Shown here: positions 43,192 to 51,938 of the stretch, in pieces
Numbering within the stretch: the first letter of the stretch is position 1
Layout: each line of letters begins with the position of its first letter
NCBI GenBank assembly: GCA_963933055.1
Contig: CAWVSY010000016.1
Span: forward strand, 1 to 64,000
Direction: 5' to 3'
DNA length: 64,000 bases
Source of the DNA: Oleispira sp963933055
GTDB lineage: Bacteria > Pseudomonadota > Gammaproteobacteria > Pseudomonadales > Oceanobacteraceae
Program-made: the position numbers and the translations under genes
The notes under the pieces: generated by a model
Told to the model about the DNA's origin: nothing
Seen by the model: only the letters and a program-made list of their open reading frames with translations
Database searches by the model: none

Positions 43192-44413
43192 TGTCTTTTT
43201 TCTCACTGGCTTGCTGAATATTGTTATCAATCGATTTACTCTCAATAAAACTTTGATTGAGTAGGCGCTCCATTGCTGAACCATCCTGACGAGTCAGGTT
43301 GGGTACATAGCGTGAATACACCCGAAAGAGCATTTCTGTTGATGTATGGCCCATCTGACGAGCTATCCATTCAGGACTTTCGCCAGCAGCAAGCCAAAGT
43401 GTTGCGGCGGTATGGCGTGTTTGATACGGCGTTCTTCTTTCAATGCCTAAATAGCGTAAAAGGGGATACCAAACTCTTTTAGTGACGTTCGTATTTCTAA
43501 GGGGAGTAAAGGCATCAGAGCAAAATACAAAGTCGTATTTCCCTGTCGTCTCGTACTGTTCTAGCAGCGAGTCAAAAACCAGTTGTGACATATCGATCGT
43601 GCGGAAAGAACCATCATTCTTGGTATAAACAAACTCACCCAATACATAAGACTCTCGTACAAGAATTTGTTTGCGCTCAAAGTCAATATTCTTCCACCTC
43701 AAACCATCTATTTCACAAGAACGCATCCCCGTAAAAAAGCGAGTGATGTAGTAGTTTTTAAAGTCAGGCCGCACGTTATTAATAATCAATTTCACCTCTT
43801 CAATAGTGAAAGGGTGTGCGTCCGTCTTAGGAACCTTTAATGATTTAATTCCCTCGTAAGGTGAGCTAAAATTATGACGGTTGGCCGCCTCAGCCATAAT
43901 CATTCGCAATCGCGTCATGATGTGGTTGATGTGTGAAGTAGATAGAGGCTTATTATCTCGATTGGTTACTTTGGCGAGTGTTGATCGAAATTCTAAGATG
44001 TCTGCTTTGCTTATGTGGCCAACTTCCATCTCACCAAAAACGGGTAATACATGGTTTTTTAAATTGCCCATCACTTTATTGCTGTGAGATTTACGCCACT
44101 GGATTTTCATTTCTGAAAACCAAAGATCAGCAAAGTCTTTAAACAATGGAGTACTTTCAATACCTGCTTTTTTCTTTTCTTTTGCTAAATCTTCTTCCTG
44201 AAATTTCACCGCATTATTACTGCCAGGAAAAGAATCAGGATAGCTGAAGGTTCCAAGCATAATTTCAGCTTCAATTTTTTTCAGTGCCAGCTCTAACTTA
44301 CGACGATTGGCCTTAGTATCATCAAGGGCTGTCTGTTCACGGCAGCGCTTATTTCGATAATGGAAATCAAGGAACAGCTTCCCTGTTTCTTTGCGTACAC
44401 GGATGCTACCCAT
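43184..44413 (-). CDS. Tyrosine integrase A
   Basis: A 409-residue integrase, close paralogue of integrase B, with the same arm domain (MGSIRVRKETGKLFLDF). Catalytic residues are Arg in RFFTGMRSCEIDGLRW, TRHTAATLW, RQMGHTS and Tyr in VYSRYVPN. The C-terminal ~25 residues differ. The ATG at 44413 is chosen for its leader GGAGGTGTTTTGT. It overlaps the excisionase-like gene by 8 bases. Two related active-looking integrases in tandem may exchange the two att sites separately or act as a heteromer. Confidence 0.93.
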   Translation of the reverse strand: MGSIRVRKETGKLFLDFHYRNKRCREQTALDDTKANRRKLELALKKIEAEIMLGTFSYPDSFPGSNNAVKFQEEDLAKEKKKAGIESTPLFKDFADLWFSEMKIQWRKSHSNKVMGNLKNHVLPVFGEMEVGHISKADILEFRSTLAKVTNRDNKPLSTSHINHIMTRLRMIMAEAANRHNFSSPYEGIKSLKVPKTDAHPFTIEEVKLIINNVRPDFKNYYITRFFTGMRSCEIDGLRWKNIDFERKQILVRESYVLGEFVYTKNDGSFRTIDMSQLVFDSLLEQYETTGKYDFVFCSDAFTPLRNTNVTKRVWYPLLRYLGIERRTPYQTRHTAATLWLAAGESPEWIARQMGHTSTEMLFRVYSRYVPNLTRQDGSAMERLLNQSFIESKSIDNNIQQASEKKDNA

Positions 44414-44642
44414 ACAAAACACCTCCATTAGTCATAGGAATGTTGACGGATAAACCTTTCGAAGCCATGCACATGTCTTTTTCAATCGCATCCCACAAAT
44501 ATAAAATTTTGCGGCCACCAAATGGGCGAATGTAATGCTGTCCTTCAATAAGAACAGAGTCCTTTAAACTCTCGCGAATAGTGCGAGCGTCGTATTTAAT
44601 GCGAGCAGCGAGCTCGTCTGTTGTTAGATAAACCTGTGACAT
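44406..44642 (-). CDS. Excisionase-like small HTH protein
   Basis: A 78-residue protein. The first ~55 residues (LTTDELAARIKYDARTIRESL, then HYIRPFGGRKILYLWDAIE) match the MerR-like winged helix of AlpA/excisionase-type proteins. It is first gene of the integrase operon, and divergent from the small HTH regulator before brxA. Likely controls direction of recombination or transcription of the integrases. Confidence 0.75.
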   Translation of the reverse strand: MSQVYLTTDELAARIKYDARTIRESLKDSVLIEGQHYIRPFGGRKILYLWDAIEKDMCMASKGLSVNIPMTNGGVLYG

Positions 44643-44689
44643 CTAATTAATCCTCTAGTAGTATAAAACCTGCTGTCGGAAACCAAAGT

Positions 44690-44758
44690 GATCTCCTGTA
44701 GATCAATATAACCCATAAAAGATCTATTGCAAGTCTTTTTGCTCTCTTATAGATCATT
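44690..44758. promoter_or_regulatory. Operator-like GATC inverted repeats
   Basis: Between the divergent excisionase-like and HTH genes lie GATCT-CCTGT-AGATC (44690-44704), then AAAGATCTAT (44718-44727) and ATAGATCATT (44749-44758) as an inverted pair. These are likely binding sites for the small HTH protein, coordinating integrase and BREX transcription. Confidence 0.5.
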
Positions 44759-44772
44759 TAGGTCTTTTAAAG

Positions 44773-44982
44773 ATGATTAAATGCAACTTATCCCGATTAA
44801 TGGGCGAGAAAAAATTAAAGATTTCAGATGTAGCGAAAGACACTGGAATCAATCGTGGGACCATTACACGCCTATATCACGAGACTGCTGTAAGGGTGGA
44901 TTTTGAGGTGTTGGAAAAGCTGTGTGTATACCTAGAATGCGAAGTTAGCGACCTATTGGAGCTAAATAAAAGTAATGTCTAG
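44773..44982 (+). CDS. Small Cro/CI-type HTH regulator
   Basis: A 69-residue protein that is almost entirely an XRE helix-turn-helix: LSRLMGEKKLKISDVAKDTGINRGTITRLYHE, then FEVLEKLCVYLECEVSDLLEL. This matches the short YozG-like type. It overlaps brxA by 8 bases, so it is the first gene of the BREX transcript. BREX loci are often headed by the much larger WYL-type BrxR; here this small repressor seems to take that place. Autoregulation via the upstream GATC repeats is inferred. Confidence 0.87.
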   Translation: MIKCNLSRLMGEKKLKISDVAKDTGINRGTITRLYHETAVRVDFEVLEKLCVYLECEVSDLLELNKSNV

Positions 44983-45571
44983 TTCGCCACAATACTCCCT
45001 AGGCTATACAGCTGGAGCAGCCCTTATTAAAGAGGCCGTTGAGGTCGCACGTTTAAAAAATGATCTAAGCGATTGGCCTGAAGTAAAAAGGTATGTGCTC
45101 GATAACAATACCTTTCAATCTCGTACTGTCAGCACCCTGAAAAGGATGTATGGGGAAGTGTCACGACGTCTGAAGCATCTTACTGATGATGAATTAAGTT
45201 TGTTGGCTCACGGTTCGGAGTCAGAGCAAAAGCAATTAGTATGGTTGGCAATCTGTAAGCACTACCTCCTCATTAGGGATTTTGCCGTTGAGGTATTATC
45301 GCTCCAGTTTGAAGCAGCAAGGTATGCCGTTAGCCATGATGATTATGATGCCTTCTTTAATGCTAAAGCGGAATGGCATGACAATCTTGATGCAGCCTCT
45401 ACCCAAACTAAGAGTAAAGCGCGTCAGGTTCTATTCAAGATGCTAAGAGAGTGTGGTTTGATTAATGAGCAGGGTGAAATTATATGCCAGCATTTAGAAC
45501 CAGTGGTATTAGCGATTATAAAAAACAACGATGCGATAGACCTAAATATCTTTCCAGGAGTGGAGTGCTAA
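44975..45571 (+). CDS. brxA: BREX protein BrxA
   Basis: A 198-residue DUF1819-family protein, the first core BREX gene. It begins YSLGYTAGAALIKEAVEVARL and contains RTVSTLKRMYGEVSRRLKHLT and AICKHYLLIRDFAVEVL, typical of BrxA, a NusB-like helical DNA-binding protein. Order and length match type 1 BREX. brxB follows directly (TAA then GTG). Confidence 0.95.
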   Translation: MSSSPQYSLGYTAGAALIKEAVEVARLKNDLSDWPEVKRYVLDNNTFQSRTVSTLKRMYGEVSRRLKHLTDDELSLLAHGSESEQKQLVWLAICKHYLLIRDFAVEVLSLQFEAARYAVSHDDYDAFFNAKAEWHDNLDAASTQTKSKARQVLFKMLRECGLINEQGEIICQHLEPVVLAIIKNNDAIDLNIFPGVEC

Positions 45572-46192
45572 GTGGCCAGTAGTCTCAACAGCATAAACAA
45601 AAAAAACTTACAGCAAGCTTATAAAAAACTTGTTGCTGTGGTTTCTGACGAAGGGTTTCTGACCAATCAAGGGCTGAATAACGAAGTGCCTTTTCATATT
45701 TGCCCCTATGATCCAACTATCCAAGTAGATATTAATCAGATGGTGCGACAGCTCAAAAATGACCTTCAAGATAAGTCAGTTTCGGTTTTGGAGATTAACC
45801 TATACGACTTGGTTGTAGAGACTTTAAAACAGGAAGGCGATTGGGAATGGTTACTAGAAAACGAACCGACCATGAGCCGTAATGAGTTGAAAGAAGAGCT
45901 ACAAGGTATATTGGATATAGAAACAATTATTACCCCAGCCATCTCTGCCAAAATGCAGGCGGCTGACTTTAAGGTGTTGCTTATTACCGGTGTAGGAGAG
46001 GTTTTCCCCTATATACGCTCCCACAATATATTAAACAACTTGCAGAAGCGGGCAAAAGAGAAACCAACATTAATGTTCTTTCCTGGATCTTATGAGCATT
46101 CGTTGGAAAGCGGTGCATCATTGGTTTTATTCGGAAAGTTACAAGACGATAAGTACTATCGTGCGTTTAATATTTTGGATCGGGCAATCTAA
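45572..46192 (+). CDS. brxB: BREX protein BrxB
   Basis: A 206-residue DUF1788-family protein. It has PFHICPYDPTIQVDINQMVRQL, EINLYDLVVETL, VLLITGVGEVFPYIRSHNILNNLQ and the terminal LMFFPGSYE; all are BrxB landmarks. GTG start directly after brxA. BrxB is required for type 1 BREX; its biochemical role is unsettled, possibly bridging BrxC and PglZ. Confidence 0.95.
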   Translation: MASSLNSINKKNLQQAYKKLVAVVSDEGFLTNQGLNNEVPFHICPYDPTIQVDINQMVRQLKNDLQDKSVSVLEINLYDLVVETLKQEGDWEWLLENEPTMSRNELKEELQGILDIETIITPAISAKMQAADFKVLLITGVGEVFPYIRSHNILNNLQKRAKEKPTLMFFPGSYEHSLESGASLVLFGKLQDDKYYRAFNILDRAI

Positions 46193-46209
46193 AAGGAAGT
46201 AGAAAAAAG

Positions 46210-49200
46210 ATGAATATGAAGTTAGAGCAGTTATTTACCAAACCAGTAGATCGCCCAATAGAAGGTGTTATCAAGGCCGACGATGATGTGGCCTTGTATC
46301 TAGAGCTAGATGAATACGTTATTACCGATGAAGTCGCCAAAAGGCTCGATATCTTTCTTGATGCCTATTTAGACTATCAAGGTGCTAACGGTGTTTGGGT
46401 TTCAGGTTTTTTTGGCTCGGGTAAATCTCACCTGCTTAAAATGCTCGCGCTGTTATTAGAAAACAGTCCGATTGAAGACATCACCCCGCTGGAAGTTTTC
46501 CTAGAGAAGCGCCCGTTAAACGAAGGCGGCATCTTCGCCAACGATTTAAAACGGGCCGTTGCGATCCCGTCTGAAAGCATCCTGTTTAACATTGACCAAA
46601 AAGCCGATGTGATCAGTAAAACAGAGATGGACGCCCTGATAGCCGTGTTTGTAAAAGTGTTTGATGAACATTGTGGCTACTATGGTAAGCAAGCCTACAT
46701 AGCCCAATTTGAACGAGAGCTGGCGGTTGACGGACAACTGGATGATTTTCTAAAAGCGTTTGAAGAAACCAGTGGCATGTCTTGGGATAAAGGCCGTGCC
46801 CGTGCAAAACGCATGGCAGACGCCGTTGATAAAGCCTATACCGCGGTTTCTGGTCAAACCGTTAACGGCATTCTCGATAAATACCGTTCTGATTATCGTC
46901 TATCGATTGAAGATTTTGCCGAGCAAGTGCAAAGCTATATTGCCAAACAAGAAGAAGGCTTTCGCCTTAACTTCTTTATCGATGAAGTAGGCCAATACAT
47001 CGCGGGTAATACCAAGCTGATGACAAACCTGCAAACCGTGGCTGAAAGCTTGGCAACCAAGTGTAAAGGGCAGGCTTGGGTTATCGTGACTGCCCAAGAA
47101 GATATGTCTTCTGTACTGGGCGAAGTCAGCCAAAAGAGCGAAAACGACTTCACTAAAATTCAAGCTCGCTTTAAAAACCGCATGAAGCTAACCAGCCAAG
47201 ATGTGGCGGAAGTCATTCAAAAGCGTTTGTTAGAGAAAAAAGAAGACTTTGTTCCTGAACTGACAGACTTATTCCATACGCAAGAGAATAATTTTAAAAC
47301 GCTGTTTGATTTTGCCGATGGCTCACAAACCTATCGTAATTTCCGAGATAAAGAACACTTCATTCAGAGCTACCCCTTTATCCCTTATCAATTCACCTTG
47401 TTTCAGTCTGCCATTCAGAACCTGTCTGTGCATAGCGCATTTGAAGGTAAACACAGCTCTGTGGGTGAGCGTTCCATGCTGGGCGTGTTTCAACAAGTAG
47501 CCATTGCTATCAAGGACCATCAGCTTGGAGAGATCGCGACCTTTGATTTAATGTTTGAAGGTATCCGTACCGCCCTTAAAACCGCCATTCAGCAATCCAT
47601 TATCAAAGCTGAAAAACAACTCGATAACAAATTTGCTATTCGCCTACTGAAAGCCTTGTTTCTGGTTAAATACGTTAAAGAATTTAAGCCCAGTGTCAGA
47701 AATCTCTGTGTGCTAATGCATGACAGCTTTGAACGTGATATTCCATCACTCAAGCTGGAGGTTGAAGAAGCTTTAAACCTGTTAGAGAAAGAAACCTATA
47801 TCCAGCGCAACGGCGAGCTCTACGAATACCTCACCGATGAAGAGCAAGATATCGAACAGGAAATCAAAAACACCGAAGTCGATAGCTCAGTGGTGGCCAG
47901 TGAGCTCGATAAGCTGATTTATGATGGCGTACTGAAAACCCGAAAAATTCGTTGGGATGAAAATAAGCAAGATTACAATTTTAGTCGCAAGCTGGATGAC
48001 AACCTAACAGGCCGAGAGCATGAATTAGCCATCAATGTTATTTCACCGTTCCATGAATTGGTCGGAGATGAGCATTTAGAAAAACATAAGGTCGATACAG
48101 TCTATAGTCATGAAGTAAGAATCGTCATGCAGGCGAGTGAGCGTCTATACAAAGATTTAACACTGTATAAGCAGACTGAAAAGTATGCCGAGCATGCGAC
48201 CCGAACAACCCAGCAAGACTCCATCAAACGAATTATTGCAGAGAAACGCAGCTATAACGCCGAGCGTTTAAAGCAGCTAAAACAACTGACTGCCAAGTTA
48301 ATCGGCACAGCTAAATATTACGTGGCAGGCCAAGATCTTGAGCTTAGTGGTGAAGATGGTCAAAGCAAAATGGTTAGGGCCTTTGGCGAGCTGATCAAGC
48401 ATACCTACCCCAACCTTAAGATGCTGCGTGAGGTCACTTACTCCGAGAATGATATTCCGGATATTCTCAATAAGGCAGAGCAAGGTCTATTTGGTGATGA
48501 AACCCAGCTACCTGAAGCCCAGCAAGAAATGCTGTCCTTCATCCAAAGCAACAATCGTGGTGGCATCAGAACAACCGTTAAATCTCTCTTAGATAAGTTC
48601 GAAAGTAAACCCTACGGTTGGTCATTCGCAGCGGTGCTTTGTACGCTGGCGCACCTGTGTGGCCGAGCTAAAGTAGAAATTCGCGAATCAACCAATCTAC
48701 TGGATGATTCTGAGCTAGCAAGGGCATTAACCAATACCGCATCGCACGGTAATTTAATTCTTGATCCGCAGGTTGAATTTAGCCAGTCCCAAATCCGTAA
48801 GGTGAAAGAATTTTATAACGACTACTTCGACAAGGTAGCTCACGCCACAGAAGTTAAAGCCCTTGCCAAAGAAGTACAAGAAGGCTTTGTAGAGCAGGCC
48901 AATAGCATCGATAAGTGTTTGTCTCAGTCCGAACAATATCCTTTTATTCGTGCTTTATCGCCCATTTTAGCTGAGCTACAAGAACTTAAAAATAAACCCT
49001 ATACCTGGTTTATGTCAGAGCTAACCAGTGATGAAGACAAGTGGTTTGATTACAAAGAAAAGACCATAGACCCCATCCTCAAGTTTATGCAAGGCCCGCA
49101 AAAGGCCAGCTTTGATGCTGCCAAGCAATTGCTAGCAGCCCAGAAGCCCAACTTGGAATATATACAAAGCCAAGAAGGTGAAACGGCCCATCAGCAAATA

Positions 49201-49818
49201 ACCGAAGCCTTGGTTAGCCCGGATATTTACAAAGGTGCGGCAATACAACAGCTTAAAGCTAACGCCGACAGCCTAAGTAATGAGCTAAACAACTTATTAC
49301 TTAAAGAGCGTGAAGCGGCGATTGCCAGTATCGAATCACTGAAAGACAAGCTTACCGGTTTTGCTGAATACCAGGCGCTCGATATAGACAAACAAGAACA
49401 GCTGGCATCGGCCTTTGATGTGGCGATCGGTAAACTCAACGGTCAAAACCTAATTGCCATGCTTCGCGATGAAGTGCGACGCTTTGAAGAGCAAAGCTAT
49501 TCGAGTTTGGTGCAACAGCTAATGACATGGAGTCAGCCAGCCCCTGAACCTAAAAAGCCTGACCACAAAAAAACAGAATCGACTAAACCTCAGCCAGAAC
49601 TTTCTGGTGATGAGGGAGATGAGATGGCTCTTGGCTTTGTTGGAGTAAAAGAGCCCGTGGTCAAGCCCGTACCACCTCAGACCGTATCGGCCAAAAATGT
49701 AAAGGTAGACTTTCACAAGCCCTGGCTAGCCAGTGAGCAAGATGTAGAGCAGTACCTAGAAGAATATAAAAAGTCGCTGTTAGCGGCGATTAACGATGGG
49801 AAGCATATACAATTATGA
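46210..49818 (+). CDS. brxC: BREX ATPase BrxC
   Basis: A 1202-residue AAA+-type ATPase (PglY-like, DUF499-related). Walker A GFFGSGKSHLLKML is near residue 70; the Walker B-like FFIDEVGQYIAG near 255-267; followed by QAWVIVTAQEDM. The long C-terminal half is helical, ending in a Pro/Lys/Glu-rich linker and a short terminal domain. Length is normal. It is essential for both BREX methylation and phage defence. Its last 4 bases overlap the RecQ-like gene as ATGA instead of being followed by pglX, the usual neighbour. Confidence 0.95.
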   Translation: MNMKLEQLFTKPVDRPIEGVIKADDDVALYLELDEYVITDEVAKRLDIFLDAYLDYQGANGVWVSGFFGSGKSHLLKMLALLLENSPIEDITPLEVFLEKRPLNEGGIFANDLKRAVAIPSESILFNIDQKADVISKTEMDALIAVFVKVFDEHCGYYGKQAYIAQFERELAVDGQLDDFLKAFEETSGMSWDKGRARAKRMADAVDKAYTAVSGQTVNGILDKYRSDYRLSIEDFAEQVQSYIAKQEEGFRLNFFIDEVGQYIAGNTKLMTNLQTVAESLATKCKGQAWVIVTAQEDMSSVLGEVSQKSENDFTKIQARFKNRMKLTSQDVAEVIQKRLLEKKEDFVPELTDLFHTQENNFKTLFDFADGSQTYRNFRDKEHFIQSYPFIPYQFTLFQSAIQNLSVHSAFEGKHSSVGERSMLGVFQQVAIAIKDHQLGEIATFDLMFEGIRTALKTAIQQSIIKAEKQLDNKFAIRLLKALFLVKYVKEFKPSVRNLCVLMHDSFERDIPSLKLEVEEALNLLEKETYIQRNGELYEYLTDEEQDIEQEIKNTEVDSSVVASELDKLIYDGVLKTRKIRWDENKQDYNFSRKLDDNLTGREHELAINVISPFHELVGDEHLEKHKVDTVYSHEVRIVMQASERLYKDLTLYKQTEKYAEHATRTTQQDSIKRIIAEKRSYNAERLKQLKQLTAKLIGTAKYYVAGQDLELSGEDGQSKMVRAFGELIKHTYPNLKMLREVTYSENDIPDILNKAEQGLFGDETQLPEAQQEMLSFIQSNNRGGIRTTVKSLLDKFESKPYGWSFAAVLCTLAHLCGRAKVEIRESTNLLDDSELARALTNTASHGNLILDPQVEFSQSQIRKVKEFYNDYFDKVAHATEVKALAKEVQEGFVEQANSIDKCLSQSEQYPFIRALSPILAELQELKNKPYTWFMSELTSDEDKWFDYKEKTIDPILKFMQGPQKASFDAAKQLLAAQKPNLEYIQSQEGETAHQQITEALVSPDIYKGAAIQQLKANADSLSNELNNLLLKEREAAIASIESLKDKLTGFAEYQALDIDKQEQLASAFDVAIGKLNGQNLIAMLRDEVRRFEEQSYSSLVQQLMTWSQPAPEPKKPDHKKTESTKPQPELSGDEGDEMALGFVGVKEPVVKPVPPQTVSAKNVKVDFHKPWLASEQDVEQYLEEYKKSLLAAINDGKHIQL

Positions 49819-51938
49819 GTAAGCAGGATGCTGAGCAATTATTGAAACGATCTCTTTCAAACCCCAATGCGACCTTTCGTGAAGGCCAGTGGGAGGCGAT
49901 TGATGCTTTAGTCAGGCAGCGTAAGAAACTGTTGGTTGTACAGCGAACGGGCTGGGGTAAGAGTTCTGTGTATTTTATAGCCACAAAGCTGTTACGAGGG
50001 CAGGGTTATGGCCCTACTATCATAGTGTCTCCCTTATTGGCGTTAATGCGAAACCAAATCGACGCAGCTCAAAAAATTGGCGTTAATGCTATTACGGTCA
50101 ACTCAACCAATCGTGATGATTGGGATGAGCTTACAAGACAGGTCTTAGCTAATCAGGTCGATTGCTTATTGATTTCACCAGAGCGATTGGCCAATGAAGA
50201 CTTTAACAACAAGTTACTCATTCCAATTGCAGAGCGCATCGGTTTAATGGTGGTCGACGAGGCTCACTGTATCTCTGACTGGGGGCATGACTTTAGGCCA
50301 GACTACCGCCGCATTCTGAATATCTTGCAGCGAATGCCGTCGAATATGCCTGTATTAGGCACAACAGCCACAGCAAATAATCGCGTAATCGATGATATTA
50401 CTTCACAACTGGGTGATATAGAGGTGCATCGCGGGCCACTGATCAGAGAAAGCTTGGGCTTACAGACCATGCCTGTGCAAGACGCCGCAAGCCGTCTGGT
50501 TTGGTTATCGCAAGCCGTTAGGCAGCAAGCACAAAGCGGCATTGTTTATGTGTTAACCAAGAGGGATGCCATACAGGTCAGCGACTGGCTGAGTCAGCAG
50601 GGGATTCAATCTTCTGCATATTTTAGTGGTGTTACGCATCCAGATTTTATCAATGATAAAGGGAAGCTTGATACTTATGCTTACAGAGAGTATTTAGAAG
50701 ATTTACTTCTGAGCAATCGAATAAAAGTACTTGTTGCAACAACCGCATTAGGAATGGGTTACGACAAACCTGATCTAGGCTTTGTTATTCACTACCAGGC
50801 TCCCAGTTCGATTGTCGGTTATTACCAACAAGTAGGTCGCGCAGGGCGTGGCATCGAGCATGCCGTGGGTGTGCTGCTTAGTGGTAGTGAAGATAAAAAG
50901 ATTCATGACTTTTTCCGTCGCTCAGCCTTTCCAACAGAGCGTCATGTGCATGCGGTACTAGAGGCTTTAGATAATTCTGATGGCTTAACGGCTAGAGCAA
51001 TGGAAGAGCACATAAATCTTCGCCAAGGGCAAATAGAGAAAGTCTTGAAGTTATTGAGTGTAGAAAATCCTTCGCCAGTAATTAAAGACGGTAGTAAGTG
51101 GTTTCGTACCACTGCACCATTTCACATGAACCATGATCGAATAAACCACCTGACTCAGCAGCGTGAGATTGAGTGGCAAGAAGTGCAGAACTATATTGCT
51201 CACGAAGGCTGCTTAATGGATTTCCTCAGACAGTCGCTAGATGACCCTCATTCGGAACCTTGTGGCAAATGTGCGAACTGTCTTGGTCATTTATTATTAG
51301 AGCCAGAACAAGATCGACAGCAAGTTATTCAAGCCAGTCTGTTTTTACGTCATTCTGAATTTCCGTTAAAACCAAACAAGCAGGTTACAGCAAATTCACT
51401 TCCTACTTATGCATTTCCTACTTACAGGGGCAATTTACTTCCTGCGTTACAGGCCGAAACAGGCCGTGTGTTAAGCCGCTGGGGGGATGCTGCATGGGGG
51501 CGTTTGGTAGAAGAAGGGAAAGAACAAGGCTACTTTTCTGATGAGCTTGTCGATGCAATGGCTGAGATGATTCAACAGCGCTGGCAGCCAGAAAATAAAC
51601 CACAATGGTTATGTGCTGTACCATCATTAACACACCCAGAATTAGTACCAAATTTTGCCGAGCGCTTAGCAAATAAGCTTGGCTTGCCATTTCACAATGT
51701 TGTTACCAAAGTGCATCAAAACGAACAGCAGAAGTACCAACAGAACCGTTTCCATCAATGTAAAAACCTCGATGGAGCCTTTGCAGTTAACTTTGATCTT
51801 CCTAATACCCCCGTTTTTCTTTTCGACGATATGGTCGATTCAGGGTGGACGATGACGGTGATTGCAGCATTACTCAGACAAAAGGGAGCAAGTCATGTTT
51901 ATCCCATTGCGCTTGCTTCTACTGCTTCAGGGGATTAA
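49815..51938 (+). CDS. RecQ-like helicase fused to a ComF-like phosphoribosyltransferase
   Basis: A 707-residue protein. The SF2 helicase part has Walker A TGWGKSS (residues 46-52), VVDEAHCISDWGHDFRPDY (near 148) and motif VI QQVGRAGRG (near 341). The RecQ zinc site CGKCANC is near 482. The last ~130 residues carry a PRTase fold with FLFDDMVDSGWTMTVIAALL (about 667-686), the PRPP-type acidic DDxxxSG/T loop. It is not a core BREX gene but is coupled by ATGA overlap to brxC and abuts the DprA gene. ComF-type PRTases and DprA both act on incoming single-stranded DNA in transformation, so sensing or processing invading DNA is likely. Confidence 0.87.
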   Translation: MSKQDAEQLLKRSLSNPNATFREGQWEAIDALVRQRKKLLVVQRTGWGKSSVYFIATKLLRGQGYGPTIIVSPLLALMRNQIDAAQKIGVNAITVNSTNRDDWDELTRQVLANQVDCLLISPERLANEDFNNKLLIPIAERIGLMVVDEAHCISDWGHDFRPDYRRILNILQRMPSNMPVLGTTATANNRVIDDITSQLGDIEVHRGPLIRESLGLQTMPVQDAASRLVWLSQAVRQQAQSGIVYVLTKRDAIQVSDWLSQQGIQSSAYFSGVTHPDFINDKGKLDTYAYREYLEDLLLSNRIKVLVATTALGMGYDKPDLGFVIHYQAPSSIVGYYQQVGRAGRGIEHAVGVLLSGSEDKKIHDFFRRSAFPTERHVHAVLEALDNSDGLTARAMEEHINLRQGQIEKVLKLLSVENPSPVIKDGSKWFRTTAPFHMNHDRINHLTQQREIEWQEVQNYIAHEGCLMDFLRQSLDDPHSEPCGKCANCLGHLLLEPEQDRQQVIQASLFLRHSEFPLKPNKQVTANSLPTYAFPTYRGNLLPALQAETGRVLSRWGDAAWGRLVEEGKEQGYFSDELVDAMAEMIQQRWQPENKPQWLCAVPSLTHPELVPNFAERLANKLGLPFHNVVTKVHQNEQQKYQQNRFHQCKNLDGAFAVNFDLPNTPVFLFDDMVDSGWTMTVIAALLRQKGASHVYPIALASTASGD

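Noticed and set aside
41235..44642. RIT element (three adjacent different recombinases)
   Set aside because: There are only two integrases, they are close paralogues, and small genes separate them.
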